Source: an uncultured Collinsella sp.
Lineage (GTDB): Bacteria; Actinomycetota; Coriobacteriia; Coriobacteriales; Coriobacteriaceae
Direction: 5' to 3'
DNA length: 34,511 nucleotides
Assembly: GCA_958415525.1 (NCBI GenBank)
Contig: CATYZE010000027.1
Location: 1 to 34,511 of the forward strand
The position numbers and the translations under genes are program-made. The number at the start of each line of letters is the position of its first letter. Within the stretch, counting starts at the first letter, position 1. Shown here in pieces: positions 1-7,645 of this stretch. The notes beneath the pieces are model-generated. The model had not been told where the DNA came from, did no database searches, and saw only the letters and a program-made list of their open reading frames with translations.

Positions 1-57
1 CGCATGAGGCCCGCCTTTCCGCTGCTCCGCAGGAGCAGGAAAGGCGGGCCTCATGCG
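1..57 (-). terminator. Strong hairpin downstream of the metal ATPase gene
   Basis: Positions 1-20 are perfectly complementary to 38-57, with a further short pairing (23-28 with 32-37) inside. It lies about 50 bases past the stop codon of the leftward ATPase gene, the right place for its terminator. The window ends before any T-tract could be seen, so termination is inferred from the stem alone. It could serve both strands. Confidence 0.6.
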
Positions 58-108
58 CGAGGACGTTTTCAAAACCAAGCCCGGCCCCGGCCGGAGGGAC
101 CACAGGCG

Positions 109-2061
109 CTACAGGTTCTTGACACCCATCGCGCGCATGGCGTTCAGGATGGCGATGATCGCCACGCCCACGTCGCCAAAGACAGCAAGCCACATATTGG
201 CAATGCCGAGCGCTGCCAGCACAAGGATCAGCAGCTTAATCCCCAGCGCAAAGATGATGTTCTGCCAAACAATCGACATAGTCTTGCGCGCCACGCGGAT
301 CGCGCGGGAAATGTTGGAAGGCTTGTCATCCATGAGCACGACGTCGGCGGCCTCGATCGCAGCGTCGGAGCCCATGGCGCCCATGGCAATGCCCACATCG
401 GCGCGCGTAAGCACAGGCGCGTCGTTGATGCCGTCACCGACAAAGGCGAGCTTGCCCTTGCCACTTTCGGCCGCGAGCAGCGCCTCAACGCGCTCGACCT
501 TGTCGCCCGGCAGGAGCTGCGCGTGGAACTCGTCGAGACCGAGTTGCTTGGCTACAGACGCCGCAACCTCCTCGCGGTCGCCCGTGAGCATGACGGTGCG
601 GTTGATACCGGCGGCGTGCAGGTCGCGAATCGTTTGCTCTGCATCCGCCTTGACGGTGTCGGCAATCACGATGTGACCGACATACACGTCGTCCACGAGC
701 ACGTGGAGGATCGTGCCGACAACCCCACATTCCGGTGCTTCAACGCCGATCGCGGCGAGCATCTTGGCGTTGCCGACGACGACATGCTTGCCGTCGATGG
801 TCGCTGTCACGCCGTGGCCCGCGTCGTTGGCGGAGTCGCTAACGCGCTTGGGGTCGACCTCGCCCTGGTAGGCGACACGCACGGACTGCGCGATGGGGTG
901 ATCGGAGAACGACTCCGCAAGGGCTGCGACCTCGAGCAACGACTGCTCGGTATAGCCTGCCTCGGGGTGCACCGCGACTACCGAGAACGTGCCGTTGGTG
1001 AGCGTGCCGGTTTTGTCGAAGACGACGGTATCCACGTCGGCGAGCGTCTCGAGGTAGTTGGAGCCCTTGATGAGAACGCCCAGCTTGGACGCGCCGCCGA
1101 TGCCGCCAAAGAAACTCAACGGTACGCTGATCACGAGGGCGCACGGGCAGCTGACGACCAGGAAGGTCAGGCCGCGCAGAATCCAGTTGGACCAGGCGCC
1201 GGTGACCAGGCCGCCGCCGAGCGCGAGCACCGCGGCGGCTCCGGTGACGGCGGGGGTGTAGACGCGGGCAAAGCGCGTGATGAAGTTCTCGGTGCGCGCC
1301 TTCTTCTCGCTGGCATTCTCCACGAGTTCCAGGACGCGCGCGACGGTGGACTCGCCAAAGGGCTTGGTGGTGCGCACGTGGATGAGGCCCGTCATGTTGA
1401 TGCAGCCGCTGATGATATCGTCGCCGGACTTGGCGGGGCGGGGGACTGACTCGCCCGTGAGCGCGGCGGTGTCGAGCTGGGTTTCGCCCTCGACGATGAC
1501 GCCGTCGATAGGCACGCGCTCGCCGGGCTTGACCACGATCACGGTGCCCACGGCGATGTCATCGGGAAAGACCTGTTCGAGCGTGCCGTCGGGCTGCTCG
1601 ACGTTAGCGTAGTCGGGCGCGATGTCCATCATGGCGCTGATCGACTTGCGGCTCTTGCCCACGGCGTATGCCTGGAACAGCTCGCCGACCTGGTAGAACA
1701 GCATGACGGCGGCGCCTTCGGCCATGTGCGGGCCGGTATCGGGGAAGAACACCATGGCAAACGCGCCGATGGTCGCGACGGCCATGAGGAAGCTCTCGTC
1801 GAACGCCTTGCCGCGGCGGATGTTATTGAATGCCTTTTGTAGTACGTCGTATCCGGCAATCAAAAACGGCACGAGGAACAGCGCAAAGCTGGCGTAGATG
1901 TCGCCCGGGGTGCCGAATGTGGCGGCGAGGGTGCCGAGCTCCTCGAGGGCGTACACCACCGCAAAAATGCCCAGCGCTACCAGGATGCGGTTGCGCTTAT
2001 GCTCGAGTGACTCTTTTTTCTTGCGCTTCTTCTTTTTCTTCTTGGGGTCGGCGGTGGCCAT
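109..2061 (-). CDS. P1B-type heavy-metal ATPase (Zn/Cd/Pb exporter, ZntA/CadA type)
   Basis: The 650-aa product is a membrane P-type ATPase that should pump Zn2+/Cd2+ out of the cell. Visible motifs are the metal-binding CPC in a membrane helix (about residues 305-307), the phosphorylation motif DKTGT starting at D349, TGES in the actuator domain, and the hinge motif GDGIND at about 542-547. There is no N-terminal heavy-metal-associated domain; instead the N-terminus is a lysine-rich stretch, and a separate HMA protein is encoded just upstream. I start it at the ATG preceded by GGGAGGA; a longer upstream reading frame lacks family similarity. It lies behind a hairpin and its own copy of the ArsR-type operator, so it is probably a metal-induced unit. 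CPC with an SmtB-type sensor favours Zn/Cd over copper; substrate is inferred. Confidence 0.93.
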   Translation of the reverse strand: MATADPKKKKKKRKKKESLEHKRNRILVALGIFAVVYALEELGTLAATFGTPGDIYASFALFLVPFLIAGYDVLQKAFNNIRRGKAFDESFLMAVATIGAFAMVFFPDTGPHMAEGAAVMLFYQVGELFQAYAVGKSRKSISAMMDIAPDYANVEQPDGTLEQVFPDDIAVGTVIVVKPGERVPIDGVIVEGETQLDTAALTGESVPRPAKSGDDIISGCINMTGLIHVRTTKPFGESTVARVLELVENASEKKARTENFITRFARVYTPAVTGAAAVLALGGGLVTGAWSNWILRGLTFLVVSCPCALVISVPLSFFGGIGGASKLGVLIKGSNYLETLADVDTVVFDKTGTLTNGTFSVVAVHPEAGYTEQSLLEVAALAESFSDHPIAQSVRVAYQGEVDPKRVSDSANDAGHGVTATIDGKHVVVGNAKMLAAIGVEAPECGVVGTILHVLVDDVYVGHIVIADTVKADAEQTIRDLHAAGINRTVMLTGDREEVAASVAKQLGLDEFHAQLLPGDKVERVEALLAAESGKGKLAFVGDGINDAPVLTRADVGIAMGAMGSDAAIEAADVVLMDDKPSNISRAIRVARKTMSIVWQNIIFALGIKLLILVLAALGIANMWLAVFGDVGVAIIAILNAMRAMGVKNL

Positions 2062-2086
2062 GACTCGTATCCTCCCATTTGAATGA

Positions 2087-2106
2087 ATGAACACTCGCTC
2101 ATATAA
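2087..2106. promoter_or_regulatory. Second ArsR/SmtB-type operator, in front of the ATPase gene
   Basis: The 20 bases here match 18 of 20 with the left arm of the operator at 2826-2845 (the two differences are the central CT versus TG). The site is about 25 bases upstream of the ATPase start codon. It implies that the metal sensor controls the pump directly as well as its own operon. No convincing -35/-10 pair could be assigned here. Confidence 0.7.
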
Positions 2107-2117
2107 TTTCGCGAGCA

Positions 2118-2140
2118 AAGGCCGCGGCAAGCGCGGCCTT
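2118..2140 (-). terminator. Hairpin between the HMA gene and the ATPase gene
   Basis: AAGGCCGC at 2118-2125 pairs with GCGGCCTT at 2133-2140 across a 7-base loop, just after the HMA stop codon. On the minus strand it is followed by only a short T run (TTTGC), so it may be an attenuator rather than a full terminator. It separates the sensor/HMA unit from the ATPase. Confidence 0.5.
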
Positions 2141-2161
2141 GCAGGTTGGCGTAAACCTGGG

Positions 2162-2380
2162 CTAGAGAATAATCTCGCAGTCCGGCTCGGCGTCGGCCGT
2201 AAACTCAACAACGCGGTTGAGCACCTCGTCGAACTCAGCATCATCGGCCTCGAGCGTCAGCTTCTGGGTCATAAAGTTGACGGACACGGATTTAACGCCT
2301 TCGAGCTTGGCCAGCTCGTCCTGAAGCTCACGCGCGCAGTTGGCGCAGTCGATCTCGTCGAGTTTAAACTGCTTTTTCAT
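2162..2380 (-). CDS. Small heavy-metal-associated (HMA) domain protein
   Basis: This 72-aa protein is a single HMA ferredoxin-like domain with the metal-binding motif C12-A-N-C15 (DCANC) near the N-terminus. Such proteins bind soft metals and hand them to P1B ATPases. Here the neighbouring ATPase lacks the domain, so this protein probably supplies it in trans (inference). The start has a good AAAGGA ribosome binding site. It follows the sensor gene by about 60 bases and is probably co-transcribed with it. The C-terminus ends in an acidic/cysteine tail (DCEIIL) that could add a ligand. Confidence 0.85.
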   Translation of the reverse strand: MKKQFKLDEIDCANCARELQDELAKLEGVKSVSVNFMTQKLTLEADDAEFDEVLNRVVEFTADAEPDCEIIL

Positions 2381-2443
2381 GGTGGGTTCCTTTCTCTGTT
2401 TTTGCGGCTTGGGTGCCGGCCGCGCTGATACCGTGGTTGATTG

Positions 2444-2809
2444 CTATTCGCAGATATGGCTCATGCCCTGGTTGAGCATGGTATAGACATGATCGTCAGC
2501 GAGCGAGTAGAGAATGTTGCGGCCGTCGCGGCGGAACTTGACCAGGTGCGACTGCTTAAGCGTGCGCAGCTGGTGCGACACCGCAGACTGCGAGGTCGCG
2601 GTCGCTTCGGCGATGTCAGCCACGCAGAGCTCGCGGCCCATGAGGGCATAGAGAATCTTGATGCGCGTGGTGTCGCTGAAGACCTTGAACAGGTCGGCAA
2701 GGTCGTAGAGAAGTTCCTCGTCGGGAAGGTCCTCGGGCGAGCAGGTGGTGGGGACGATCGGCTCGGTGGCCTCGATGCCAGTCTTTGTTTCATCAACGCG
2801 AATGCTCAT
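2444..2809 (-). CDS. ArsR/SmtB-family metal-sensing repressor
   Basis: This 121-aa winged-helix protein is of the ArsR/SmtB/CadC family, which leaves its operator when Zn, Cd or Pb binds. The recognition region SQSAVSHQLRTLK (about 73-85) is typical. The C-terminal helix carries D105-x-H107-x10-H118-x2-E121, the exact spacing of the alpha-5 zinc site of SmtB-like sensors. ELCVAD (C62, D64) is close to the alpha-3 site of CadC, so a second site is possible. The start ATG has AAGGA upstream. It heads the unit sensor-HMA and its promoter lies inside a large inverted-repeat operator at 2823-2879. Confidence 0.93.
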   Translation of the reverse strand: MSIRVDETKTGIEATEPIVPTTCSPEDLPDEELLYDLADLFKVFSDTTRIKILYALMGRELCVADIAEATATSQSAVSHQLRTLKQSHLVKFRRDGRNILYSLADDHVYTMLNQGMSHICE

Positions 2810-2822
2810 TGCAATATCCTTT

Positions 2823-2883
2823 CATATGAACATGCGCTCATATAACTTACTTCCGATTATATGAGCGCATGTTCATATGTCAA
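2823..2883 (-). promoter_or_regulatory. Promoter and inverted-repeat operator of the metal sensor operon
   Basis: Two 22-base arms (2823-2844 and 2858-2879) are perfect inverted repeats separated by 13 bases; each arm is itself an imperfect dyad of the TGAAC...TCA type bound by ArsR/SmtB proteins. On the minus strand a consensus -35 TTGACA (2883-2878) and a consensus -10 TATAAT (2861-2856) are 16 bases apart, with the right arm filling the spacer. Repressor binding would therefore block RNA polymerase directly. Confidence 0.88.
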
Positions 2884-3228
2884 TGACGTTCAGGTAATTC
2901 GTCGCACAAAATGATGGGGAATAGTGGACGAGATTCCGGACTGAGCGGTTTTGATAGCCGATGCCGGGGTGGGTGCCCCCGCGCCGTGCAAAAATTGGAG
3001 TATTCTGCAACTATAGGGGGTCCGTTAATCTATTCCAGGCCAAATAAAGCCGCTCAAGAGTTATCCAAGGGCGGTAAACAGACAAGGTCTTCCTCAAATG
3101 TTGCCTAACGTTCTCGTTCGATAGCGTTTTTGTTTCTCATTTGGATTAACTTGTGGGTGCTGGAGGGCCGACCCTGCTGAATACTCGCAATTTTGCACAT
3201 CGCTAGGGTACCCACCTTGTTAGCCGGT
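2884..3228. other. Intergenic stretch without a supported gene
   Basis: No ORF here has a ribosome binding site or recognisable sequence; a 65-codon frame at 2911-3108 has no support. Most of the stretch is taken up by the inverted-repeat element at 2968-3216. Confidence 0.6.
2968..3216. repeat. MITE-like element with about 40-bp imperfect terminal inverted repeats
   Basis: Bases 2968-3007 and the reverse complement of 3177-3216 agree at 31 of 40 positions without gaps, including GGTGGGT, GTGCAAAA and GAGTATTC blocks. The 169 bases between the arms are non-coding. The right arm ends 12 bases past the stop codon of the leftward PD-(D/E)XK-like gene. It could be a miniature transposable element or a long 3'-UTR hairpin; no clear target-site duplication was found. 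Confidence 0.65.
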
Positions 3229-4419
3229 CTAGCTTCCGGCCCCGAAGATTCTGCCCTCGGGCGCGAGGCTGCTTATTTGGGCAAATGATGGGCTGTCGGA
3301 TTCGACAGTCTGCATGTCATCGATTGCCGGAACTTCATTTATTGTCGGGTCATCCAGCGTGATGCCTTCGAGTGTTGCTTTTTCGAGGTCGATTCGTTGA
3401 CGATCTTCGGAATCCTGGCGAAGCTGCTTCTGAATTCGCTTTTTCTCTTCTATAAACCTTCTGAGCACAAACTGTCTCAGGTCCTCCTGCATGATTTGAA
3501 AGTCTTTTGGCAGACGCGAGGGGCGTATGCCCTCTTTCCGTTGGATCGCCTCCATGACCCTAACGAAAGCGCTGGCATGCATAAAGGAATAACGACTGAC
3601 GGTGATGATTCCGTATCCCATGGACGCAAGCGCATTCTTGCGCTCCTCATCGATGGCGCGGTCTTCTTCCGCGTCATGATAAAACCCGTTGTATTCAATG
3701 TCTGTGCGAGATTTTTTTAGATACGCATCCATAAAGAACTTATTGCGTCTCGTGAGATTCTTTGCGGCGGCGGTGACCTGCACCTCGTAATCGGTCTCAA
3801 TTCCCTTAATACCAAGCCCTCCTTCGCTTTTAGGCAGCGTTAGCATCATGACAAAGGCCGTTTCCATAGGAGACCGGCATCCGTCGTGCACACATTGGAT
3901 CGCCTTTCGGGCAAGGGCTAGACCGTCGCATCTGGTAATGGAATTAAAGAACTGTTTTAACCTTTCGGTCGAGGTGAGCGCGAAACGCTCGTTATACGAG
4001 GTGGAAGAGCCGGTTCCAAGGGAGTAAGCGCCGCACAATTCAAAGTAGTACTCCACCAGTTCGCGAAAAGCGAGATAGGTGGCGGCCTGAAGTGCGCAAA
4101 GCTCAACGCCAACAATGAAGATGCCATCTTTGAGCTCTATAAAGCGTGAGCTCGAGAATCGTTTTGACGAAACGTGGCATTGACAGTTCATTGCATAGCG
4201 CGCATTCCTGCGATCAAACACCATTACTTCGAGGCAATCATTTGCGTCAAGGGAAACATCGTGTTTGGTGAGCCATTCTGCGGCTGCGTCAAGGAGCGTT
4301 CCGGTGGGACATGATCCGTAAATCGCGGCAGGGTTACAGGGCTCGGTGTCTTTCGTAGACGCCGAATGCGCGGCCTGGTAGACCGCTTTTGCAGTGGTAT
4401 GTGACAATACGATACTCAT
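3229..4419 (-). CDS. PD-(D/E)XK-like (Vsr/DUF559-type) protein of unknown function
   Basis: This 396-aa protein is not a characterised family to me. Its middle/C-terminal part has the layout of a Vsr/DUF559-like PD-(D/E)XK fold: E186 (SPMETA), D231, then E242-Y-N in IEYNG, H248, and a helix with R260 and the segment NALASMGYGIITV. These resemble catalytic E, D and ExK-type positions, but the usual lysine is replaced. The N-terminal 180 residues and the charged coiled-coil-like tail (about 300-345) are unassigned. A distant relative is encoded at 12690-13739. No Shine-Dalgarno precedes the ATG; TATATA lies about 4 bases upstream, so the mRNA could be leaderless. A nuclease or defence role is only inferred. 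Confidence 0.7.
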   Translation of the reverse strand: MSIVLSHTTAKAVYQAAHSASTKDTEPCNPAAIYGSCPTGTLLDAAAEWLTKHDVSLDANDCLEVMVFDRRNARYAMNCQCHVSSKRFSSSRFIELKDGIFIVGVELCALQAATYLAFRELVEYYFELCGAYSLGTGSSTSYNERFALTSTERLKQFFNSITRCDGLALARKAIQCVHDGCRSPMETAFVMMLTLPKSEGGLGIKGIETDYEVQVTAAAKNLTRRNKFFMDAYLKKSRTDIEYNGFYHDAEEDRAIDEERKNALASMGYGIITVSRYSFMHASAFVRVMEAIQRKEGIRPSRLPKDFQIMQEDLRQFVLRRFIEEKKRIQKQLRQDSEDRQRIDLEKATLEGITLDDPTINEVPAIDDMQTVESDSPSFAQISSLAPEGRIFGAGS

Positions 4420-4768
4420 GGTATATATCGTGTCAGCTAATGCCGTGCTGATGGCGCTGAGTGGGAAAGTCGTTTTAGGGGCCTAACCAAATGCTGTCCA
4501 AAAGCTTGACGCGATTATGGGCTGGCACGCCTAAAATCAATGTTCTCGCAGCTTAGCTATAGCATATAAAAACTCAATTGCTGCACATTTGATATCGATG
4601 CATCACCATCCGACAACGAATTACGTGTCGGGAATTGGCCGAAATCGTTCAAAATGAGGGTTCAGAATTTGTGATGGCAGATCTATCTGTGGAACGTAGG
4701 GCGGCCCCGCTGCGGTGTTTCCCGCTGCGAGGCCGCTCGTGAGCAAGCAGTGTTTGTCTCAGACGTTG
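4420..4768. other. Intergenic stretch with terminator-like hairpin only
   Basis: No gene is supported. A segment at about 4624-4650 (minus strand) weakly resembles the arms of the inverted-repeat element at 13822-13990 (shared GAAC, TTTCGG, AAT, GACA blocks). The right end holds the hairpin at 4701-4736. Confidence 0.5.
4701..4736 (-). terminator. GC-rich hairpin downstream of the exonuclease gene
   Basis: GCGGCC at 4701-4706 pairs with GGCCGC at 4731-4736, and an inner GCTGCGG/CCGCTGC-type pairing extends the stem around a small loop. It lies about 30 bases past the exonuclease stop. There is no T-tract, so it may be a Rho-independent terminator of poor quality or a 3'-end stabiliser. Confidence 0.5.
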
Positions 4769-5737
4769 CTATTTCGCAAACAGGTTCTTGAGGTTGAACT
4801 CGGCCTGTACCGTGCGGAGCATGAGGTCGGTGTCGTCCAGACCCAGATGCTGCTCGTTGGCGTCGGGCGCGAGGGTGCCGCGACGGCGTGCCCAGTTCTC
4901 GAGCGCGGCGGGGGCGGACTCGCGGGGGAGCGAGCGCACGTCGGCGTCCAGGCTGCGGCAGATCTGGCGCGAGTCGATGACGATGATCTTACCCGCGCGG
5001 CGTGCCTCGGCGTAACCGTCCAGGTGAATCTTGAACCAGCTGTCCTCAAAGGCGGCGTTATGCGCCATGTACGGGTACTTCTTCATAAGCTTGAGCAGCT
5101 GCTTTTGCAGCTCCTTGTTCTCGCGGAAGGGCGTTTTGCCGTCGATGTCGTCCCAGGTAATGTGGTGGATATTCGACAGCGGCACATCTTCGCCGCGGTA
5201 GATGTCGGGCAGGCCGCAGTAGTGTGCCTCGGCGTCATGCGGGACGGCGTCGCTGGTGAGCTCCATGATCTCCCAGCCCACGTTGATGATATAGCCGCGC
5301 TCGGGTGCACGGCCGGTGGTCTCGATGTCGATACCGAGCACGGTGCCCTGGATGGGCTTGCGGGCGTAGGCCACGCCGAGCGCGTCGCGGTCGCCGCGGA
5401 TTTCGCGCATAACGGACGCGGCGGTGCGCTTTTGCATCTTGCCGATGGCGGCGCAGGTGTCGGCATCGGACAGGCCGCGCGAGAGCGTCGCGGGCGTCAC
5501 GTTGCGCAGACGCGCCTCGCCAATCTGGTCGCACAGGTCGCGGTTGCGGTCGGCCAGGTCGCGCACGGTGGCAAAGTCGAAGCCGGGGTCGCCCTCGGCG
5601 GTAAAGTACTCGGTCTCGAGCACCTTGAGGGCCTCCTCGCCCTTCTGGCGCTCGGACTCCATGGCGCCGTGGTCGCCGTAGATAAACATGGGGATAAACG
5701 GCTGGCGCTCGTATTCGAGTGCTTGCGATACGTTCAT
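4769..5737 (-). CDS. DEDDh-type 3'-5' exonuclease (DnaQ-like)
   Basis: This 322-aa protein carries a DnaQ/RNase T-type exonuclease fold in its C-terminal 190 residues. The three exonuclease motifs are visible: D137-I-E139-T-T-G (Exo I), H226-N-A-A-F-E-D232 (Exo II), and H297-L-G-L-D-D-T-D (Exo III with the DEDDh histidine). These residues hold two metal ions and cut DNA or RNA from the 3' end. The first 130 residues have no domain I recognise, which makes the protein longer than a bare exonuclease domain. The start codon has AAGGAG at good spacing. It is divergent from the putative manganese exporter. Whether it acts on DNA or RNA cannot be seen. Confidence 0.85.
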   Translation of the reverse strand: MNVSQALEYERQPFIPMFIYGDHGAMESERQKGEEALKVLETEYFTAEGDPGFDFATVRDLADRNRDLCDQIGEARLRNVTPATLSRGLSDADTCAAIGKMQKRTAASVMREIRGDRDALGVAYARKPIQGTVLGIDIETTGRAPERGYIINVGWEIMELTSDAVPHDAEAHYCGLPDIYRGEDVPLSNIHHITWDDIDGKTPFRENKELQKQLLKLMKKYPYMAHNAAFEDSWFKIHLDGYAEARRAGKIIVIDSRQICRSLDADVRSLPRESAPAALENWARRRGTLAPDANEQHLGLDDTDLMLRTVQAEFNLKNLFAK

Positions 5738-5797
5738 ATGCTACTCCTTGGACGGGCCGCGTTGTGCGGCTCGAGGTTACTGAGTTATGGCGAGATG

Positions 5798-5846
5798 ATA
5801 GTTTACCATAGGCAACTATTGGCACCGCGCCCGGGACAACTACAAT
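5798..5846 (+). promoter_or_regulatory. MntR-like box and promoter for the metal exporter gene
   Basis: Positions 5798-5819 form an imperfect dyad (ATAGTT...CC ATA GG...AACTAT). Read on the minus strand its 16-base core GTTGCCTATGGTAAAC agrees at 11 positions with the Bacillus MntR box TTTGCCTTAAGGAAAC. It directly abuts a plausible promoter, -35 TTGGCA at 5819-5824 and -10 TACAAT at 5841-5846 with a 16-base spacer. Control by a manganese-sensing DtxR-family regulator is inferred. Confidence 0.55.
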
Positions 5847-5908
5847 ACCCTAGTTGACCGCTAGGACTTTTACAATGCTGCCGAAAGACACGAAAGGTTC
5901 CATCCGTC

Positions 5909-6997
5909 ATGGATTTACTGATTGATATTCTGCTCGACGCCGGCAAGGACACGCTGTCGCTGCTGCCGTTTTTGTTGGTGACGTATCTTGCTCTCGAGAC
6001 ACTTGAGCACGTTGCGGGCGACCGCGTCAACGGCGCTATCAAGCGCGCCGGCGCTGCGGGTCCCGTGGTTGGCTCGCTGCTGGGCATGGTGCCGCAGTGC
6101 GGATTTTCGGCCATGGCAGCAACGCTGTACGCCGGCCGTGTCGTGACCTTGGGCACGTTGGTGGCGGTGTTCCTTTCGACCTCCGATGAGATGCTGCCGC
6201 TGTTGCTTGCCGAGCAGGTTCCCGTGCAGACTATGGCGATGCTTTTGGCTTCGAAAGCGCTGATCGCACTGGTCACGGGTTTTATCGTGGACGCTGCCAT
6301 TCGCGGCCTGCGCCGTAACGCCCGCGCGCACGCGGCGATTCGCCGTACCGTGCTGGGAACCGCGGCCAACCCGGCCCACGTGAACTGCGCGCACGACGAC
6401 CACAGCGGCGGTGACATCATCGACGAGGTGGCCGAGGCAGGCGTGAGCGCCGACCACATCCACGAGCTGTGCGAGCGCGACCATTGCGGTTGTGATGAAG
6501 ACGAGGACGAGCACGAACACGGACATGGCCACGATCACGGTCATGAGGGCGACTATGAACACCATGATGGTCACGGTCACTCCCATTCCCACGAAGGGAC
6601 GCCTGTCCTGTCGATTATCCGCAGCGCCATCTCCCACACCGTGCAGGTATCGGTATTCATTTTCCTGGTGACGCTGATTCTGGTTGCCGTGCTCGAGACG
6701 TTCGGCGAGTCCGCAATCGAGCAGTTCCTGCGCGGCAACGAGACGCTTGCGGTCCTGGGCTCGGCACTCGTCGGCCTGATCCCCAACTGCTCGGCCAGCG
6801 TCGTCATCACGCAACTGTACCTGGAAGGCGCGCTGCAGCTGGCCCCGATGCTCGCCGGCACGCTCATTTCCGCCGGCGTGGGCTACCTGGTCCTGTTCCG
6901 CACCAACCGCAGCGCTCGTGAAAACGCCGTGTTCCTGGTCATGATGTACGTCATCGGCGCCGGCTGGGGCCTTATTCTATCCGCCTTCGGCCTCTAA
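5909..6997 (+). CDS. ArsP_2-family putative manganese/heavy-metal exporter
   Basis: This 362-aa membrane protein consists of two hydrophobic halves (about residues 10-130 and 225-362) joined by a soluble loop of about 95 residues very rich in His, Asp and Glu (roughly 150-215), which probably binds metal. The two halves each contain a P-x-C-x-x-S/A-type element (VPQCGFSA, IPNCSASV), showing an internal repeat. This matches the family annotated as putative 10-TM manganese or heavy-metal exporters (ArsP_2). The ATG has GAAAGG some 12 bases upstream. A MntR-like dyad overlaps its promoter, supporting manganese. A strong terminator follows. Substrate is inferred, not shown. Confidence 0.82.
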   Translation: MDLLIDILLDAGKDTLSLLPFLLVTYLALETLEHVAGDRVNGAIKRAGAAGPVVGSLLGMVPQCGFSAMAATLYAGRVVTLGTLVAVFLSTSDEMLPLLLAEQVPVQTMAMLLASKALIALVTGFIVDAAIRGLRRNARAHAAIRRTVLGTAANPAHVNCAHDDHSGGDIIDEVAEAGVSADHIHELCERDHCGCDEDEDEHEHGHGHDHGHEGDYEHHDGHGHSHSHEGTPVLSIIRSAISHTVQVSVFIFLVTLILVAVLETFGESAIEQFLRGNETLAVLGSALVGLIPNCSASVVITQLYLEGALQLAPMLAGTLISAGVGYLVLFRTNRSARENAVFLVMMYVIGAGWGLILSAFGL

Positions 6998-7011
6998 GTA
7001 GGCCTAAAAAT

Positions 7012-7081
7012 GGGCTTCAAATAGCCATGCTCGGCGCCTGCGCAATGCGGCGACGCATGGCATTTTGAAGCCCGTTTTTTT
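7012..7081 (+). terminator. Rho-independent terminator of the metal exporter gene
   Basis: GGGCTTCAAA at 7012-7021 pairs with TTTTGAAGCCC ending at 7073, and an inner GCCATGC/GCATGGC pair extends the stem. It is followed by GTTTTTTT (7074-7081). Confidence 0.9.
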
Positions 7082-7123
7082 GTTGAGCCATGGATTCCGA
7101 GCGCTCACACCGCTCAAAACAAA

Positions 7124-7160
7124 AAGGTAGATTTTTAGGCATGTCCCAAAAATCTACCTT
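7124..7160 (-). terminator. Rho-independent terminator of the HdeD/DUF188 unit
   Basis: A perfect 13-bp inverted repeat (7124-7136 with 7148-7160) has an 11-base loop; on the minus strand the stem is followed by TTTGTTTTG. It lies directly after the DUF188 stop codon. Confidence 0.85.
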
Positions 7161-7162
7161 GG

Positions 7163-7645
7163 TTAGCGCAGTAGCTCGGTGAGGTTGCGTTTAAAGCGGA
7201 TGCGGTCTTCGCTGGTAAATGCCGCCGGTCCGCGAGTGCGTCCGCCGGCGCGGCGCACCTTCTTTTCCTCGTGGCGAATAAACAGCTGCATGTCGATGGT
7301 CGCTTTGTCGTAGACGCGCCCGCGCACACCGATGGCGGCGGCATCGCGCCCGAGCACCATGCTCGCCAAGCCAATGTCCTGCGTCACTACCACGTCGCCC
7401 GCCTGCAGGCGTTCGACAATGGCAAAGTCGGCGCTGTCGGCGCCCACGCTCACGTCGAGCGTCGTGACCCAAAAGCCGCGTCGCGCGTGCTCGGCATCGC
7501 GCGGGTCGTCGCGGCGAATGTGCCGTTCCAGGTTTTGCGTGCTGTTGCCGGCGATAACAACGGCGACGCCCGCCCGCCGCGCGCAGTCAATCGACTCGCG
7601 CGTGACCGGGCAGGTGTCGGCATCAATAAAGAGCGTTCGCGGCAT
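7163..7645 (-). CDS. DUF188 / UPF0178 (YaiI-YqxD) family protein
   Basis: This 160-aa protein begins with the family signature LFIDADTCPV and continues with GNST, the DSAD segment (VSVGADSADF) and the VVTQDIGLA stretch, all hallmarks of the UPF0178/YaiI family. The fold is PIN-like, with acidic residues (D8, D10, D70s, D90s) in positions that could bind metal, but no activity is established. The length is normal for the family (about 150-160). Its ATG follows the stop codon of the upstream membrane protein with no gap (TAGATG on the minus strand), so it is translationally coupled to it. It ends at a strong terminator. Confidence 0.9.
   Translation of the reverse strand: MPRTLFIDADTCPVTRESIDCARRAGVAVVIAGNSTQNLERHIRRDDPRDAEHARRGFWVTTLDVSVGADSADFAIVERLQAGDVVVTQDIGLASMVLGRDAAAIGVRGRVYDKATIDMQLFIRHEEKKVRRAGGRTRGPAAFTSEDRIRFKRNLTELLR

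Noticed and set aside
4..1449. Long plus-strand ORF (481 codons) opposite the metal ATPase gene
   Set aside because: It is a shadow of the ATPase gene caused by high GC; no ribosome binding site, no family similarity, and its sequence mirrors the codons of the ATPase.
2911..3108. Small plus-strand ORF of 65 codons
   Set aside because: No ribosome binding site and it crosses the left arm of the inverted-repeat element.
4715..5857. Plus-strand ORF of 380 codons opposite the exonuclease gene
   Set aside because: The minus-strand product has all three DEDDh motifs and a good ribosome binding site; the plus frame has neither.
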